Positions 29,399 to 41,761 of a DNA stretch of 64,000 bases are shown piece by piece. A program made the translations under genes and the position numbers. The stretch's first letter is position 1; every line of letters begins with the position of its first letter. Origin of the DNA: Cedecea lapagei (GTDB lineage Bacteria > Pseudomonadota > Gammaproteobacteria > Enterobacterales > Enterobacteriaceae); the NCBI RefSeq assembly GCF_900635955.1, contig NZ_LR134201.1:1736001-1800000 (forward strand), in the 5' to 3' direction. The notes under the pieces were generated by a model. It made no database searches and was not told where the DNA came from. It was given only the letters and a program-made list of their open reading frames with translations.

Positions 29399-30217
29399 TC
29401 AGAAAAGTGTGGCCTGCTGCGGGATGGCCGGAGGTGGGCCCAGTTCAGGGAAGGCCTGCTGCAGCGCGGGCCAGAGCGTATGTACCAGCTCCGGCGCCTG
29501 AGCGATGTCCGGGGTATGGAGAAACAGATAAGGCGTTGTCTTCGTAGACCAGTCGGGCAGCTTTTTTAACCAGACGTCAAACAGCGCGGCATTTTGCGCC
29601 ATATTATCGCTGCCGATAAACCGCACCAGCGGGTTTGCCGCGGTCACGATGGCATGTACCGGGACTTTTGGCTTCTTGCGCTGGGCTTCCCGCACCGCTT
29701 CGTTGTGCGGTACGGCGCTGTGAATTGGCCGGCTATCGAGAATGGCGCGGTTTACTTTTCGTTCGTACAAACCGCGATTAAGCGCCTGTTCATCTGCCCC
29801 TTTACTGAAAAAGGCCGGGTGACGCACTTCTACGCCATAGGTAAAGTCAGCGGGCAACGCATCGAGGAAATTCCATAACGCCGGGAGGTCACCCGGCCCG
29901 AAGGTGGCCGGCAATTGCAGCCAGTATTGGCCTATCCTGCCCGCCAGCGGAGACATGCGGTCAAAAAACTCGGCGGTGAGATCCCCGCAGTTTCGCAGGG
30001 CAGCGTTATGAGAAATGGTGGCGGGAAATTTAAAACAGAAGCGAAAACTGTCGTCCGTCATCTCCCGCCAGCGCTGCACGGTTTCTGCCTTAGGCAAAGC
30101 GTACAGCGTGGTATTGCCTTCCACACAGTTAAAATGGCGGGCGTAATCTTCAAGCGAAGTGATGCCGAGCCGGTTCCATTTGGGGTGCTGCCATTGCGGA
30201 AGGCCGATATAAATCAT
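29399..30217 (-). CDS. yecE: DUF72 family protein YecE
   Basis: A conserved TIM-barrel-like DUF72 protein of unknown function. The protein is 272 aa, starting [18 protein letters not shown], with the family motifs [11 protein letters not shown] and [10 protein letters not shown]. It overlaps the end of yecD by 4 bp. Confidence 0.9.
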   Translation of the reverse strand: MIYIGLPQWQHPKWNRLGITSLEDYARHFNCVEGNTTLYALPKAETVQRWREMTDDSFRFCFKFPATISHNAALRNCGDLTAEFFDRMSPLAGRIGQYWLQLPATFGPGDLPALWNFLDALPADFTYGVEVRHPAFFSKGADEQALNRGLYERKVNRAILDSRPIHSAVPHNEAVREAQRKKPKVPVHAIVTAANPLVRFIGSDNMAQNAALFDVWLKKLPDWSTKTTPYLFLHTPDIAQAPELVHTLWPALQQAFPELGPPPAIPQQATLF

Positions 30218-30780
30218 AGCGCAGCGATAATTTCGTCGGTGCTGCGAATGCGGGCGATACGCGGGAAGATAAACTTCAGGCTATGGTTGTGCTGCTCGGC
30301 GCTGGCCGCGCTGCAGGCATCTTCTGCCAGAATTAACGAAAAGCCCATTTCCCAGGCGTTACGCGCGGTAGACTCGACGCCAATATTGGTTGAAATACCG
30401 CACAGGACAACAGTGTCGATGCCGCGACGACGAAGCTGCAGCTCCAGGTCGGTACCGTAAAATGCGCCCCACTGGCGTTTAGTGACTTCGATATCGCTCT
30501 CCTGTTTGCCCAGCGCAGCAGGGTAGCTCCACCAGTTTTCAGGCAGGGCATGGCCCGGAGGTGCGGTATCAACCGGCTGTTTCAGGGCTTCAGCGTAATC
30601 GGACGACCAGCCGACACGCACCATCACCACCGGTGAACCGTTGGCCCGGAATTTCTCTGCCAGGCGTGCTGCACGTGCCACGACGTCATTCGCGCTATGC
30701 GGGCCGCCGGCAAACGGTAGAATGCCGTCCTGCAGGTCAATCACCACCAGGGCAGTACGGGATGCGTTGAGTTCGGTCAT
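30214..30780 (-). CDS. yecD: Isochorismatase-family hydrolase YecD
   Basis: A cysteine-hydrolase-fold protein; the substrate is unknown. From the ATG at 30780 it is 188 aa, the E. coli length; an 11-residue upstream extension is not conserved. The catalytic Asp lies in [13 protein letters not shown], the Lys in [13 protein letters not shown] and the Cys in [16 protein letters not shown]. It is divergent from aspS. Confidence 0.9.
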   Translation of the reverse strand: MTELNASRTALVVIDLQDGILPFAGGPHSANDVVARAARLAEKFRANGSPVVMVRVGWSSDYAEALKQPVDTAPPGHALPENWWSYPAALGKQESDIEVTKRQWGAFYGTDLELQLRRRGIDTVVLCGISTNIGVESTARNAWEMGFSLILAEDACSAASAEQHNHSLKFIFPRIARIRSTDEIIAAL

Positions 30781-30917
30781 TGTGACTCCGGTAAACATTG
30801 GGCTAAGGGTCAATACCTTACGCTGGAAGCCAGCTTGCTGAGTTTACAAATTTTGTTAATTTTTGTGAGAATCTGCAATACCGGCGCTGCGATTCGCGCC
30901 AGTCGGCGGTTTCGGGG

Positions 30918-30946
30918 TTATCGCCAGCCATTATTTCCAGTATAAT
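30918..30946 (+). promoter_or_regulatory. Probable sigma-70 promoter of aspS
   Basis: A perfect -10 TATAAT at 30941-30946 has a weak -35 TTATCG at 30918-30923, with a 17-bp spacer. It lies about 100 bp upstream of the aspS ATG. Confidence 0.5.
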
Positions 30947-31047
30947 AGCCCCCTTTTTTCATCCAGTTGTGACAGTCGAAATAGCTGCCACCAAAGCGCC
31001 TGCCGCCGCAGGTGGCGGGTCGCGTGCAGCTGATTAAGGGATATCTC

Positions 31048-32820
31048 ATGCGTACAGTATATTGCGGGCAGCTCAATCAATCCCATGTGGGACAGCAAGT
31101 AACGCTTAGTGGGTGGGTCAATCGTCGCCGTGACCTCGGTAGCCTTATCTTTATTGATATGCGCGATCGTGAAGGCATCGTGCAGGTGTTTTTCGACCCG
31201 GACCGTCAGGAAGCGTTCCAGCTCGCCTCTGAACTGCGTAATGAGTTCTGCATTCAGGTTGTTGGCACCGTGCGTGCTCGCGATGAGCGCAACGTAAACA
31301 AAGATATGGCCACCGGTGAAGTTGAAGTGTTTGCCACCGAGCTGACCATCATTAACCGCTCCGACGTGCTGCCGCTCGACTCCAACCACGTTAATACCGA
31401 AGAAGCGCGCCTGAAGTATCGCTACCTGGATCTTCGTCGTCCAGAAATGGCTCAGCGCCTGAAAACTCGCGCTAAAATCACCAGCTTTGTGCGTCGCTTT
31501 ATGGACGACCACGGCTTCCTCGACATCGAAACCCCGATGCTGACCAAAGCCACGCCTGAAGGCGCACGTGACTATCTGGTCCCTTCCCGCGTTCACAAAG
31601 GCAAGTTCTACGCGCTGCCACAGTCTCCTCAGCTGTTCAAACAGCTGCTGATGATGTCCGGCTTTGATCGCTACTATCAAATTGTTAAGTGCTTCCGCGA
31701 CGAAGACCTGCGCGCTGACCGTCAGCCCGAATTTACCCAGATCGACGTAGAAACTTCCTTCATGACCGCACCGCAGGTGCGTGAAGTGATGGAAGACCTG
31801 GTGCGTAAACTGTGGATTAACACCATCAACGTCGACCTTGGTGACTTCCCGGTGATGACCTTCGCCGAAGCCGAGCGCCGCTACGGCTCCGACAAGCCTG
31901 ACCTGCGTAACCCGCTGGAGCTGGTGGACGTGGCTGACCTGGTGAAAGACGTTGAGTTTAAAGTCTTCTCCGGCCCGGCGAACGATGCGAAAGGCCGCGT
32001 TGCCGCGCTGCGCGTGCCGGGTGGCGCACAGATCAGCCGTAAACAGATTGACGACTACGGCAAGTTCATTGAAATTTACGGCGCTCGCGGCCTGGCCTAT
32101 ATCAAGGTTAACGAGCGTGCTAAAGGCATCGAAGGGATCACCAGCCCGGTAGCCAAGTTCCTGAATGCGGACATTGTGGAAGCCATCCTGGCTCGTACCG
32201 GCGCGGCCGACGGCGACATGATCTTCTTCGGCGCGGACAGTAAAAAAGTGGTTGCCGACGCGCTGGGCGCGCTGCGCCTGAAAATCGGTAAAGATCTGCA
32301 GATTACCGATGAGAAAAAATGGGCGCCGCTGTGGGTGGTTGACTTCCCAATGTTCGAAGACAACGGCGAAGGCGGCCTGACCGCGATGCACCACCCGTTC
32401 ACCGCGCCAAAAGATATGACGCCGGAAGAGCTGGCGGCGCAGCCGGAAACCGCGATTGCCAACGCCTACGATATGGTCATCAACGGCTATGAAGTGGGCG
32501 GCGGCTCGGTGCGTATTCACCGCGGCCAGATGCAGCAGACGGTGTTCGGTATTCTGGGCATCAACGAGCAGGAGCAGCGCGAGAAGTTCGGCTTCCTGCT
32601 GGATGCGCTGAAGTTCGGTACTCCGCCGCATGCAGGCCTGGCGTTTGGTCTGGATCGCCTGACCATGCTGCTGACCGGCACCGACAACATCCGCGACGTT
32701 ATCGCCTTCCCGAAAACCACCGCGGCAGCTTGTCTGATGACCGAAGCACCGAGCTTCGCCAACCCGGCCTCTCTGGCCGAGCTGGGCATTGAAGTCATTA
32801 AAAAGGCAGAGAAGAACTGA
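31048..32820 (+). CDS. aspS: Aspartate-tRNA ligase
   Basis: AspS charges tRNA-Asp. From the ATG at 31048 the protein is 590 aa (E. coli 590) and begins [16 protein letters not shown]; the frame extends 12 codons upstream without support. It has the N-terminal OB-fold, class II motif 2 ([19 protein letters not shown]), the bacterial GAD insertion domain and motif 3 ([13 protein letters not shown]). Its stop overlaps the nudB start by one base. Confidence 0.97.
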   Translation: MRTVYCGQLNQSHVGQQVTLSGWVNRRRDLGSLIFIDMRDREGIVQVFFDPDRQEAFQLASELRNEFCIQVVGTVRARDERNVNKDMATGEVEVFATELTIINRSDVLPLDSNHVNTEEARLKYRYLDLRRPEMAQRLKTRAKITSFVRRFMDDHGFLDIETPMLTKATPEGARDYLVPSRVHKGKFYALPQSPQLFKQLLMMSGFDRYYQIVKCFRDEDLRADRQPEFTQIDVETSFMTAPQVREVMEDLVRKLWINTINVDLGDFPVMTFAEAERRYGSDKPDLRNPLELVDVADLVKDVEFKVFSGPANDAKGRVAALRVPGGAQISRKQIDDYGKFIEIYGARGLAYIKVNERAKGIEGITSPVAKFLNADIVEAILARTGAADGDMIFFGADSKKVVADALGALRLKIGKDLQITDEKKWAPLWVVDFPMFEDNGEGGLTAMHHPFTAPKDMTPEELAAQPETAIANAYDMVINGYEVGGGSVRIHRGQMQQTVFGILGINEQEQREKFGFLLDALKFGTPPHAGLAFGLDRLTMLLTGTDNIRDVIAFPKTTAAACLMTEAPSFANPASLAELGIEVIKKAEKN

Positions 32821-33263
32821 TGCCCTTTAAGCGTCCCGTTTCCGTTCTGGTGGTGATTTTCGCGCAGGATACTAAACGGGTGCTGATGTTACAGCGGCGC
32901 GACGATCCTGATTTCTGGCAGTCGGTTACCGGCAGCCTGGAGGAGGGGGAAAGCGCGCTGCATGCCGCGCAGCGTGAAGTAAAGGAAGAGGTCGCTATCG
33001 ACGTGGTCAGTGAGCCGCTGCCGTTAGTTGACTGCCAGCGCTGCGTGGAGTTTGAGATATTTACTCATTTGCGTCATCGCTATGCGCCGGGCATTACTCG
33101 CAATACGGAATCGTGGTTCTGTCTTGCGCTGCCTCATGAACGCCAGATTACGATTACCGAACACCTGGCCTGGAAATGGGTGCCCGCCGAAGAGGCGGCC
33201 CTGATGACCAAGTCATGGAGCAACCGGCAGGCGATTGAAGAGTTTGTAATTGATGCCGCCTGA
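32820..33263 (+). CDS. nudB: Dihydroneopterin triphosphate diphosphatase NudB
   Basis: This Nudix hydrolase removes pyrophosphate from dihydroneopterin triphosphate in folate synthesis. The protein is 147 aa, with a full Nudix box [20 protein letters not shown]. It shares a base with the aspS stop and is followed 23 bp later by yebC. Confidence 0.94.
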   Translation: MPFKRPVSVLVVIFAQDTKRVLMLQRRDDPDFWQSVTGSLEEGESALHAAQREVKEEVAIDVVSEPLPLVDCQRCVEFEIFTHLRHRYAPGITRNTESWFCLALPHERQITITEHLAWKWVPAEEAALMTKSWSNRQAIEEFVIDAA

Positions 33264-33286
33264 TACAGGCGCTTTTGGAGATTGTT

Positions 33287-34027
33287 ATGGCAGGTCATAG
33301 TAAGTGGGCCAACACGAAACACCGCAAAGCGGCACAGGATGCCAAGCGCGGTAAGATTTTCACCAAAATTATTCGCGAGCTGGTAACGGCTGCCCGTCTG
33401 GGCGGCGGCGATGCAGGGTCAAACCCGCGTCTGCGCGCAGCTATCGATAAAGCGCTGTCTAACAACATGACGCGCGATACCCTGAACCGCGCCATTGCAC
33501 GCGGCGTGGGTGGCGATGATGATGCGAACATGGAAACCATCATCTATGAAGGTTACGGTCCTGGCGGTTCAGCCGTGATGGTCGAATGCCTGAGCGACAA
33601 CCGCAACCGTACCGTTGCCGAAGTCCGCCACGCCTTCAACAAGTGCGGCGGTAACCTGGGTACCGACGGCTCCGTAGCTTATCTGTTCAGCAAAAAAGGG
33701 GTTATCTCCTTCGAAGCGGGCGACGAAGATCAGATCATGGAAGCGGCGCTGGAAGCGGGTGCTGAAGACGTTGTGACCTTCGACGACGGCGCGATTGACG
33801 TTTACACCGCCTGGGAAGAGATGGGTGCTGTGAAAGACGCGCTGGAAGCTGCCGGCCTGAAAGCCGACAACGCAGAAGTTTCCATGATCCCGTCAACGAA
33901 AGCCGACATGGATGCGGATACCGCACCTAAGCTGCTTCGTCTGATCGACATGCTGGAAGACTGCGACGATGTGCAGGAGGTTTACCACAACGGCGAAATC
34001 TCCGACGAGGTGGCGGCTACCCTTTAA
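33287..34027 (+). CDS. yebC: YebC/PmpR-family regulatory protein
   Basis: A three-domain protein of the TACO1 family, described as a DNA-binding regulator and, in recent work on the family, as a ribosome-associated factor. The protein is 246 aa from the ATG at 33287 ([18 protein letters not shown]), the E. coli length. Located between nudB and ruvC as in most enterics. Confidence 0.93.
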   Translation: MAGHSKWANTKHRKAAQDAKRGKIFTKIIRELVTAARLGGGDAGSNPRLRAAIDKALSNNMTRDTLNRAIARGVGGDDDANMETIIYEGYGPGGSAVMVECLSDNRNRTVAEVRHAFNKCGGNLGTDGSVAYLFSKKGVISFEAGDEDQIMEAALEAGAEDVVTFDDGAIDVYTAWEEMGAVKDALEAAGLKADNAEVSMIPSTKADMDADTAPKLLRLIDMLEDCDDVQEVYHNGEISDEVAATL

Positions 34028-34067
34028 TGGTGCAGCCAATATCTGACCTGCGTGCAGGAGACGCGTG

Positions 34068-34589
34068 ATGGCGATAATTCTCGGCATCGATCCGGGGTCA
34101 CGCGTCACCGGTTATGGCGTTATTCGCCAGACCGGGCGGCAGCTTACCTATTTGGGAAGTGGCTGCATCCGGACGCAGGTCGCCGACTTGCCCTCGCGCC
34201 TGAAGCTAATCTACGCGGGGGTGAGCGAAATCATTACCCAGTTCCAGCCCGAGTATTTTGCCATTGAGCAGGTCTTTATGGCGAAAAACGCCGATTCTGC
34301 GCTCAAGCTGGGGCAGGCGCGCGGCGCGGCCATTGTGGCTGCGGTCAATGCCGATTTGCCGGTATTTGAGTACGCGGCGCGTCAGGTCAAGCAAACCGTC
34401 GTGGGGATCGGCAGCGCGGAGAAAAGCCAGGTACAGCACATGGTGCGTACTTTGCTTAAACTGCCTGCTAACCCGCAGGCGGATGCGGCGGATGCGCTGG
34501 CTATCGCCATTACGCATTGCCACGTCACGCAAAACTCGACCCAGATGAGCGAGTCGCGTCTCAATCTGGCCCGGGGGCGATTAAAATAA
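34068..34589 (+). CDS. ruvC: Holliday junction resolvase RuvC
   Basis: RuvC cuts Holliday junctions moved by RuvAB. The protein is 173 aa from the ATG at 34068. The catalytic acids are in [23 protein letters not shown] and [10 protein letters not shown]. The GTG one codon before the ATG is an alternative start. Confidence 0.96.
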   Translation: MAIILGIDPGSRVTGYGVIRQTGRQLTYLGSGCIRTQVADLPSRLKLIYAGVSEIITQFQPEYFAIEQVFMAKNADSALKLGQARGAAIVAAVNADLPVFEYAARQVKQTVVGIGSAEKSQVQHMVRTLLKLPANPQADAADALAIAITHCHVTQNSTQMSESRLNLARGRLK

Positions 34590-34591
34590 TT

Positions 34592-34618
34592 AAGGCTGGA
34601 TATCTATCCAGCCTTTTT
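34592..34618 (+). terminator. Terminator after ruvC, sharing its stem with a LexA box
   Basis: AAGGCTGGATA / TATCCAGCCTT stem with a TC loop and six T. The same palindrome contains the LexA box of ruvAB. Confidence 0.75.
34596..34611. promoter_or_regulatory. LexA (SOS) box of ruvAB
   Basis: CTGGATATCTATCCAG has the CTG-N10-CAG form of LexA operators, as I recall it for the E. coli ruvA operator. It lies about 60 bp upstream of the ruvA start, so ruvAB should be induced by DNA damage while ruvC is not. Confidence 0.85.
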
Positions 34619-34671
34619 TATATCATAGGCTTACTTTTTCGCGCATCAACGTACATACCCAGGAGCACAAT

Positions 34672-35283
34672 GTGATAGGTCGACTCAGAGGCATCGTTCT
34701 GGAAAAGCAGCCCCCGCTGGTATTGCTGGAAACCAACGGCGTAGGCTACGAAGTTTATATGCCGATGACCTGCTTCTATGAGCTGCCGGATATCGGCAAG
34801 GAAGCGGTGGTGTTCACCCAGTTTGTGGTCCGTGAAGATGCCCAGCTGCTCTATGGGTTTAACAATAAGCAGGAGCGGACGCTGTTCCGTGAGCTGATTA
34901 AAGTCAACGGCGTGGGGCCAAAACTGGCGCTGGCCATTCTTTCCGGCATGTCTGCCCAGCAGTTTGTCAACGCGGTTGAGCGCGAAGAGATTGGCTCCCT
35001 CATCAAGCTGCCGGGCGTGGGCAAGAAAACCGCAGAGCGCCTGATTGTTGAGATGAAGGACCGCTTCAAAGGAATGCATGGCGACCTGTTCACGCCTGCC
35101 GCCGACCTTGTGCTGACCTCTCCGGATAACGGCCAGGCGGACGACGCGGAGCAGGAAGCCGTTGCCGCACTCGTTTCTCTGGGCTATAAACCACAGGAAG
35201 CCAGCCGCATGGTCAGCAAAGTGGGCCGTGCTGGTGCCGACAGCGAAACCCTGATCCGCGAAGCGCTCCGCGCGGCGCTATGA
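34672..35283 (+). CDS. ruvA: Holliday junction branch-migration protein RuvA
   Basis: RuvA binds the four-way junction and loads RuvB. The protein is 203 aa from a GTG start with AGGAG 6 bp upstream (the neighbouring ATG is out of frame). The OB domain is followed by helix-hairpin-helix motifs ([28 protein letters not shown]) and the C-terminal RuvB-binding domain. ruvB follows after 8 bp. Confidence 0.96.
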   Translation: MIGRLRGIVLEKQPPLVLLETNGVGYEVYMPMTCFYELPDIGKEAVVFTQFVVREDAQLLYGFNNKQERTLFRELIKVNGVGPKLALAILSGMSAQQFVNAVEREEIGSLIKLPGVGKKTAERLIVEMKDRFKGMHGDLFTPAADLVLTSPDNGQADDAEQEAVAALVSLGYKPQEASRMVSKVGRAGADSETLIREALRAAL

Positions 35284-35288
35284 GGTAG

Positions 35289-36302
<1,014 letters not shown>

Positions 36303-36338
36303 CAATGCCCCGTGTCCGGGGCTGGCTCACGTTTACCG

Positions 36339-36373
36339 GCAGCCGCCCCTCGATAATCTGAGAGGGCGGCTGC
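36339..36373. other. GC-rich hairpin between ruvB and the dehydrogenase gene
   Basis: A stem GCAGCCGCCC / GGGCGGCTGC extended by CTC/GAG, with no T tract on either side. It sits between two convergent genes and may act as a transcription or RNA-stability barrier; function is inferred. Confidence 0.4.
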
Positions 36374-36400
36374 GGCCTGGCGGAGAGAAGCCAATAAAGG

Positions 36401-37696
36401 CTACTTCAGTGAGCTAACCCGCCAGATTGCGTTTCCTGCATCGTCGGCAATCAGTACCCCGCCTTCACTATCGGTTGCCAGGCCGACAGGTAAGCCGCGC
36501 ACCTGTTTCTCGTCGTCGGTCAGGAACCCCGTGACTACCGGCTGGGGCTGTCCAACAGGCTTGCCGTTTTCAAATTTCACCCACACAACCTTATAGCCGT
36601 TTAACGGGGAGCGATTCCAGCTGCCATGCTCGCTGACGAAAGCGCCGCCCTGATACTGCGGCATATTGTCTGCGTTGTAAAACAGCAGTCCCAGCGGGGC
36701 AACGTGCGAGCTAAGCGCATAGTCTGGCTTAATGGCCTTCGCCACGAGATCGGGGCGCTGCGGGCGAACGCGATCGTCCACATGCTGCCCGTAATAGCTA
36801 TAAGGCCAGCCGTAGAAGCCTTTATCCTGTACCGAGGTCATATAATCCGGCACCAGATCGGAACCAATTTCATCCCGTTCATTGACCACAGCCCACAGCT
36901 TGCCTGTTTTTGGCTCCCACTGAAGCCCCGTTGGGTTGCGCAGGCCGCTGGCGAAGATACGACTGGCGCCGGTGTTGGGGTCAACTTCCCACACAGCGGC
37001 GCGCATAAATTCGGCGCCCATGCCGTTTTCCGTAATGTTACTGTTCGAACCTACCCCCACATAAAGCTTGCTGCCGTCAGGGCTGGCAAGGAGCGATTTT
37101 GTCCAGTGATGATTAAGTTCGCCGCCCGGGAGCTCGGTAACTTCGACCGGGGCATCGCTGATGTGGGTTTGCCCCGTTTGATAAGGGAACTTGACCAGAC
37201 TGTCCGCGTTCGCCACGTAGAGCGTATTGCCAATCAGCTGCATACCAAACGGCGCATTCAGGTGGTCAATGAAAAGGTGCTGCTCCCATTTACCGTTAAC
37301 GTTTCGTAGCAGGGTGATGCGGTTGCCGCCGGCGCCGCCTTTTCCGGATGCTTTCTGGACGATCCCCATAATCAGTTCTTTAGGCGCGGTTTTGGGGTTA
37401 GGTACGCCGTTAGATTCTGCCACCAGCACATCGTTATTAGGCAGGACGTAAAGCTGGCGAGGATGCTTTAAATCTGCGGCGATTTTTTCGATTTTTAGGC
37501 CTTCGGCGACTTTAGGTTTTTCACCTTCTTTCCAAGCCGTTCCTTCCGGGACCTGCATTGGCGGCATGATGAAGTTTTTAGCCTGAGGGAGCTCGGGGTC
37601 CGGACCAATCTGTTTTTGTGGGTCGAGCGTCGAGCCGCTGTCGCAGGCGCTAAGCAATACAGCAAGGCTTATGGTACTGAGTAAACGGATTTTCAT
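36401..37696 (-). CDS. PQQ-dependent sugar dehydrogenase-like lipoprotein
   Basis: This is a predicted periplasmic beta-propeller oxidoreductase of the soluble glucose/sorbosone dehydrogenase family. The protein is 431 aa with a lipobox (LAVLLSACDSG, Cys18), then propeller motifs such as LYVLPNNDVLVAESNG, FASGLRNPTGLQWEP, DKGFYGWPYSYYG and LPVGLATDSEGGVLIADD. Genes of this family often use PQQ, and this one sits downstream of pqqABCDEF on the same strand, which supports that cofactor. The substrate is unknown. It overlaps the preceding membrane gene by 4 bp. Confidence 0.82.
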   Translation of the reverse strand: MKIRLLSTISLAVLLSACDSGSTLDPQKQIGPDPELPQAKNFIMPPMQVPEGTAWKEGEKPKVAEGLKIEKIAADLKHPRQLYVLPNNDVLVAESNGVPNPKTAPKELIMGIVQKASGKGGAGGNRITLLRNVNGKWEQHLFIDHLNAPFGMQLIGNTLYVANADSLVKFPYQTGQTHISDAPVEVTELPGGELNHHWTKSLLASPDGSKLYVGVGSNSNITENGMGAEFMRAAVWEVDPNTGASRIFASGLRNPTGLQWEPKTGKLWAVVNERDEIGSDLVPDYMTSVQDKGFYGWPYSYYGQHVDDRVRPQRPDLVAKAIKPDYALSSHVAPLGLLFYNADNMPQYQGGAFVSEHGSWNRSPLNGYKVVWVKFENGKPVGQPQPVVTGFLTDDEKQVRGLPVGLATDSEGGVLIADDAGNAIWRVSSLK

Positions 37697-38115
37697 GGGC
37701 GACCTCCTTGTACGTTACGTTCACGCAGCGCCAGTTGTACGTTTGCAATCAACAGAAATACCACCACTAACGTCGATAACGTTACGCCAAGGGGCACTAC
37801 AGCATAAGCATCACGGCTATGAATAAAGGCGTTTAAAATGGCCAGCACGATGGCGACGAGGGAAAGCCAGAAATGGAGCTTCTCGGCGGGTTTTGCGCCG
37901 CGGAACAGATAAATAAGGCTGGTGATTCTTGGCAGGATAGCTATAACAAGGCCCGTGGCGATAAGCCAGCTGGCCGCCTTGGTCCACATGACGATAAACG
38001 TTTGCAGATAGATAATATCAAATAGCCATGCGGCGAAAAAAAATCCCAGCGGTAGCGGCTCCAGTAATGCATACAAGGCTACGCCAAATACCGATCTTCC
38101 CGAATGATTATACAT
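37693..38115 (-). CDS. DUF2231-like four-helix membrane protein
   Basis: A 140-aa inner-membrane protein with about four hydrophobic helices (LEPLPLGFFFAAWLFDIIYL start), resembling DUF2231 membrane proteins. Such proteins are often next to heme or PQQ oxidoreductases and are guessed to be membrane anchors or quinone-linked partners. It overlaps the dehydrogenase gene by 4 bp, so the two probably act together. Family assignment is by pattern only. Confidence 0.6.
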   Translation of the reverse strand: MYNHSGRSVFGVALYALLEPLPLGFFFAAWLFDIIYLQTFIVMWTKAASWLIATGLVIAILPRITSLIYLFRGAKPAEKLHFWLSLVAIVLAILNAFIHSRDAYAVVPLGVTLSTLVVVFLLIANVQLALRERNVQGGRP

Positions 38116-38338
38116 CGTCTTCCTCCTGTGACAGTTTTGACAAGATGCTTGAAAACCCGTTGTTTGAAACAGCGTTCGATTGAAGGTTAAATTTTAGTTA
38201 TAAATGTTAATTATTGGGTGAGATAAGCAATTTTTAAGTAACAAAAATTTAGAATTTAGTTATTTCAAAATCTTGGACGCGCTTTTTTTGTAATAACCGA
38301 TGGTTCATTTACCGCGTGATGTGGCGGAGGCATGGCTT

Positions 38339-40619
38339 TTACGGCCCGGTCACCAGTATTCGCCAGCGTCGGCGCTGCCGAAGAGATTGCAACAGCAGGC
38401 GTTCAATTTGTTCGGGTTCCAGACCGGCGATGGCGGTTGGCGTCAGGCAGGGCAAACCCTGCTGCTGGCGCAACCTTTGGGTTGCGATAGCTACATTACC
38501 GCCAGGGCTGCAGCATTCCCTGAGGGCCGTTTGTAGGGGCAAAATGTCGGTGATGCTCTGGGAACAAAGCTCGTTATGCATCTCCCGTAAAAAGCGTTTA
38601 CAGTGACCAAGCAGTCTGCGCCAGGGGGTTGTTGGTGACTGTAACGCCAGCTGTAAGCCGTCAACATCCACCACGCGCTGGTAGCGTGCGGAGACTACAT
38701 AACCGATTTGCTGCTTCACGCGTAAACGGTCGAAGAAAAGCGGCTCCATCAGCAGCGCCAGGGCACGAAGTGCGGCAAGGCTGGCATCATCACGCTGCGG
38801 TAGCGGAATAAACAGCAGAAGCGCTGAGTCTTCCCCACCACCGCCAGCATGCGTAATACCGCGTCGCAATTGTGGTGAGCAGGCCGGGCGAGGCGAGGGC
38901 GCGGCAAAGCTTGTTAATAACGGGGCCGCCCACTTTTGCAGCTGAATGTTTTCCCCGCACCAGGCGGCTAGCCATTCTGGTTTGCCATCAGCCTGTAAGA
39001 GTTGCCCTGGAAGGTCATGCAGCAGTTTTCGAATGGCAACATCTGGTGGGTTGTCTGCAAGCTGAGGAGATATTTCTGCCCGCAATACTTCCACCGCCTG
39101 CCGGAGACAGCTCATGGCCTCTGCCTGCGGGACAACAGGAAGGCCAAGTTCCAATTGCCAGACGCCGTCGACTTTGTGCCATCGGCCTCTTCCTCCGGCA
39201 TGGCGAAGTGCTGCCAGAATGGGCCTCAATGCCCGCAGGCGCGTCAGGGCCCCCGCTTCATCATACGCTTGATAAAAAGTAGGTCTTAGCAGCAGCGTTT
39301 CAACGCAGGTTTGCAGGCTCTGTGCGGTAGCCAGCGGAGAATTAAATGTAAACGCTACTGCTGCAGGAAGAGCGGCGGCAGCAGGAGTCCAGGGCTGAGA
39401 ACGCAGTTTGAATCCCTGGCTAAGATGCGTCTCGCCCGGAAGATTGCGCTGAGTCAGCAGGCGACTGTGAGGCTGATGCGGGATCGAGACGAGAAAATCT
39501 TTGACATGTTCGGGCGGGAACGAGGCTGGGGCGAAACTAAGCGCACGGCCTTGTAACTGCGCCAGCGGCGAGAGTGCAGCAAAATCTTCCTGCGCCAGCC
39601 GTGCATAATGCGACAGAATATTGAGACTGCTCACACCGATCTGGGACAGATATCGCCAGAAAAGAGATTCAATACGCCGGGTCATTTCTGGCGTGATTTT
39701 AGGCCCGCTAAAGCACAGGGCCAGCCAGCCGTGATGGGCGTCCTGCCATAGCCACTCCACGGCGAGTGATTCGCATAAGGTTTCTTCCCGCAGGTGTTCC
39801 ATCAGGCCGCCGGGAGCTTCATCGAGACAAAATGCATTCAGCAGCGCAACGTGACTGCGGAGCAGGGGCTCGTCCCCCTCCAGCATCAGCGTCAGCCAAA
39901 AGCCCTCCTCAGCGTCAAGCTGGAGAAGGCGGTCTTCTGTCGGCGCGGGGAAATAGTTAGCCGCAGGCGCTTTGCTACCTTTGGGCAACAGAGCGCCATA
40001 GTGAGCGGCCAGCAGCTCGAGTTCATCAATCGGCTGCGGCCCCTGAAGCCACAGCGTCATCCCTGATGCGAGGTAGAAGCGGCGATGGTAGCGTCGTAAT
40101 GCGGTTTGTAACTCCTCAAGATTATCGCCAAAAGCCGCACGGCTCCCCACCCGAAAACGCTGGTAGTGGGGCGGTAATTTTTCGAAAAGCGCCGCGTGGC
40201 TCAGCGTTTCCGGGTGGTTTTGCAGCAGCCGATATTCCGCTTCGATAACGGTGATTTCTTGCTGAATAGCCTGCAGGCTGAGTGAGGGGGGAGGCGAGCA
40301 TATCGCACAGGCGGTGCAAGCCAGCCTCAAGGGTTGGCGGCGGAACTTGAAAAAAAAAGGCGCTGCGATTTAGCCGGGTGGTGGCATTGAGTTGCCCGCC
40401 CTGAGCCGGAACCCATGACATTAAGCCCTCGCGGGCGCTGAAGCCTTCACTGCCGCAGAACAAGAGATGTTCCATGAGATGGGCAAGTCCCGGCCACTCA
40501 TCGTCTTCGTTCAGGCTTCCAGCCTCTACGCTTATCAGCGCGGCGGCCTGACGCGCATCAGGCTGATGATACAGTCGGCAAGTGAGGCCGTTCGCTAATT
40601 GCAGGCTTCGCGAGGTCAT
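38339..40619 (-). pseudogene. pqqF: PQQ biosynthesis peptidase PqqF, frameshifted at a C6 run
   Basis: PqqF is an M16 zinc peptidase thought to process the PqqA precursor. The zinc motif HLMEH is in the first part (WPGLAHLMEHLLFCGSEGF). After LCDMLASP the frame breaks at a run of six C in sense (six G at 40286-40291). With five the reading goes on SLSLQAIQQEITVIEAEYRL to the end, giving about 760 aa, the Klebsiella PqqF size. An A9 run (40340-40348) in the same gene is in frame. As written the protein ends at 165 aa; it may be a base-call error. Confidence 0.85.
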
Positions 40620-41761
40620 CCTGAGGCTTTTTGCTTAAAAATTAAGGCAGAGTTGGCGCGGTTGCGGAATTGTAGCTGCGCAATGTTGATGTCGCTGCAG
40701 CTGGCTTCGCCGCGGGCTTCGAGGATTTTGCTATGATGCGGCGATTTGCTGCATACCGGATCGGCGTTATCGGCATTTCCTGTCAGCATGAACGCCTGGC
40801 AGCGACAGCCACCGAAGTCTTTTTCTTTCTCGTCGCAGGAGCGGCAAGGCTCAGGCATCCAGTCATAGCCACGATAACGGTTAAACCCCAATGCGTTATA
40901 CCAGATCTCCTCCAGGCTATGTTCCAGCACTGAGGGGAATGTGACAGGCAACTGGCGGGCGCTGTGGCAGGGGAGCGCGGTACCTTCCGGCGTGACGCTC
41001 AGGAAAATCGAACCCCAGCCGCCCATACAGCCCTTCGGGCGATCCTCATAATAATCTGGCGTAACAAACAGCAGGTTTGTCAGATTACCGCTGGCCTGAA
41101 GGCGTTCGCGATAAAGGGCTACCACCGCCTCGGCACGGGTTATTTGTTCGAGGGTCGGCAGCAGTCCCTGACGGTTAAGGTAGGCCCAGCCGTAAAACTG
41201 GCATGTCGCCAGTTCGACATCGTCCGCCTCCAGTTCGATGCACAAATCAATTATTTTATCGATTTGGTCAATGTTATGGCGGTGCAGCACAAAGTTCAGC
41301 ACCATCGGGTAGCCGTGGGATTTGACCGCTTTTGCCATGGCCAGTTTCTGCTGAAACGCCTTTTGGGAACCTGCCAGCGCCGCATTCAACGTTTCATCAC
41401 TGGCCTGGAAGCTTATCTGAATATGATCCAGACCGGCGTCTGCGAAGGTGTCGAGTTTTTTCTCCGTCAGCCCAATGCCCGAGGTGATCAGGTTGGTGTA
41501 AAAACCAAGGTCGCGAGCGGCTTTGATAAGCTCAGGCAGATCCTTACGGGTCAGGGGTTCACCACCGGAAAAGCCCAATTGAACGCTCCCCATGGCCCGA
41601 GCCTGGCGGAAAACTTCGATCCACTGTTCGGTGGTCAGCTCTTTATCCTGCTGTGAAAAATCCAGCGGGTTAGAACAGTATGGGCACTGGAGGGGACAGC
41701 GGTAAGTTAGCTCCGCCAGCAGCCACAGGGGCGGCGCGATGGCCGATTTATTCAGGGTCAC
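40616..41761 (-). CDS. pqqE: PqqA peptide cyclase PqqE (radical SAM)
   Basis: PqqE joins the Glu and Tyr side chains of PqqA by a carbon-carbon bond. The protein is 381 aa. The radical SAM motif CxxxCxxC is in [14 protein letters not shown]-terminal SPASM cysteines appear in [15 protein letters not shown] and [17 protein letters not shown]. It overlaps pqqD by 14 bp and pqqF by 4 bp, consistent with the known PqqD-PqqE complex. Confidence 0.95.
   Translation of the reverse strand: MTLNKSAIAPPLWLLAELTYRCPLQCPYCSNPLDFSQQDKELTTEQWIEVFRQARAMGSVQLGFSGGEPLTRKDLPELIKAARDLGFYTNLITSGIGLTEKKLDTFADAGLDHIQISFQASDETLNAALAGSQKAFQQKLAMAKAVKSHGYPMVLNFVLHRHNIDQIDKIIDLCIELEADDVELATCQFYGWAYLNRQGLLPTLEQITRAEAVVALYRERLQASGNLTNLLFVTPDYYEDRPKGCMGGWGSIFLSVTPEGTALPCHSARQLPVTFPSVLEHSLEEIWYNALGFNRYRGYDWMPEPCRSCDEKEKDFGGCRCQAFMLTGNADNADPVCSKSPHHSKILEARGEASCSDINIAQLQFRNRANSALIFKQKASG

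Noticed and set aside
30931..32631. 566-codon open frame antisense to aspS
   Set aside because: aspS on the other strand is complete and highly conserved; the antisense protein has composition of a shadow frame and no recognisable domain.
40340..40348. A9 run in pqqF as the cause of its frameshift
   Set aside because: The frame is intact across it (SAFFFQVP); the break is at the nearby G6 run.
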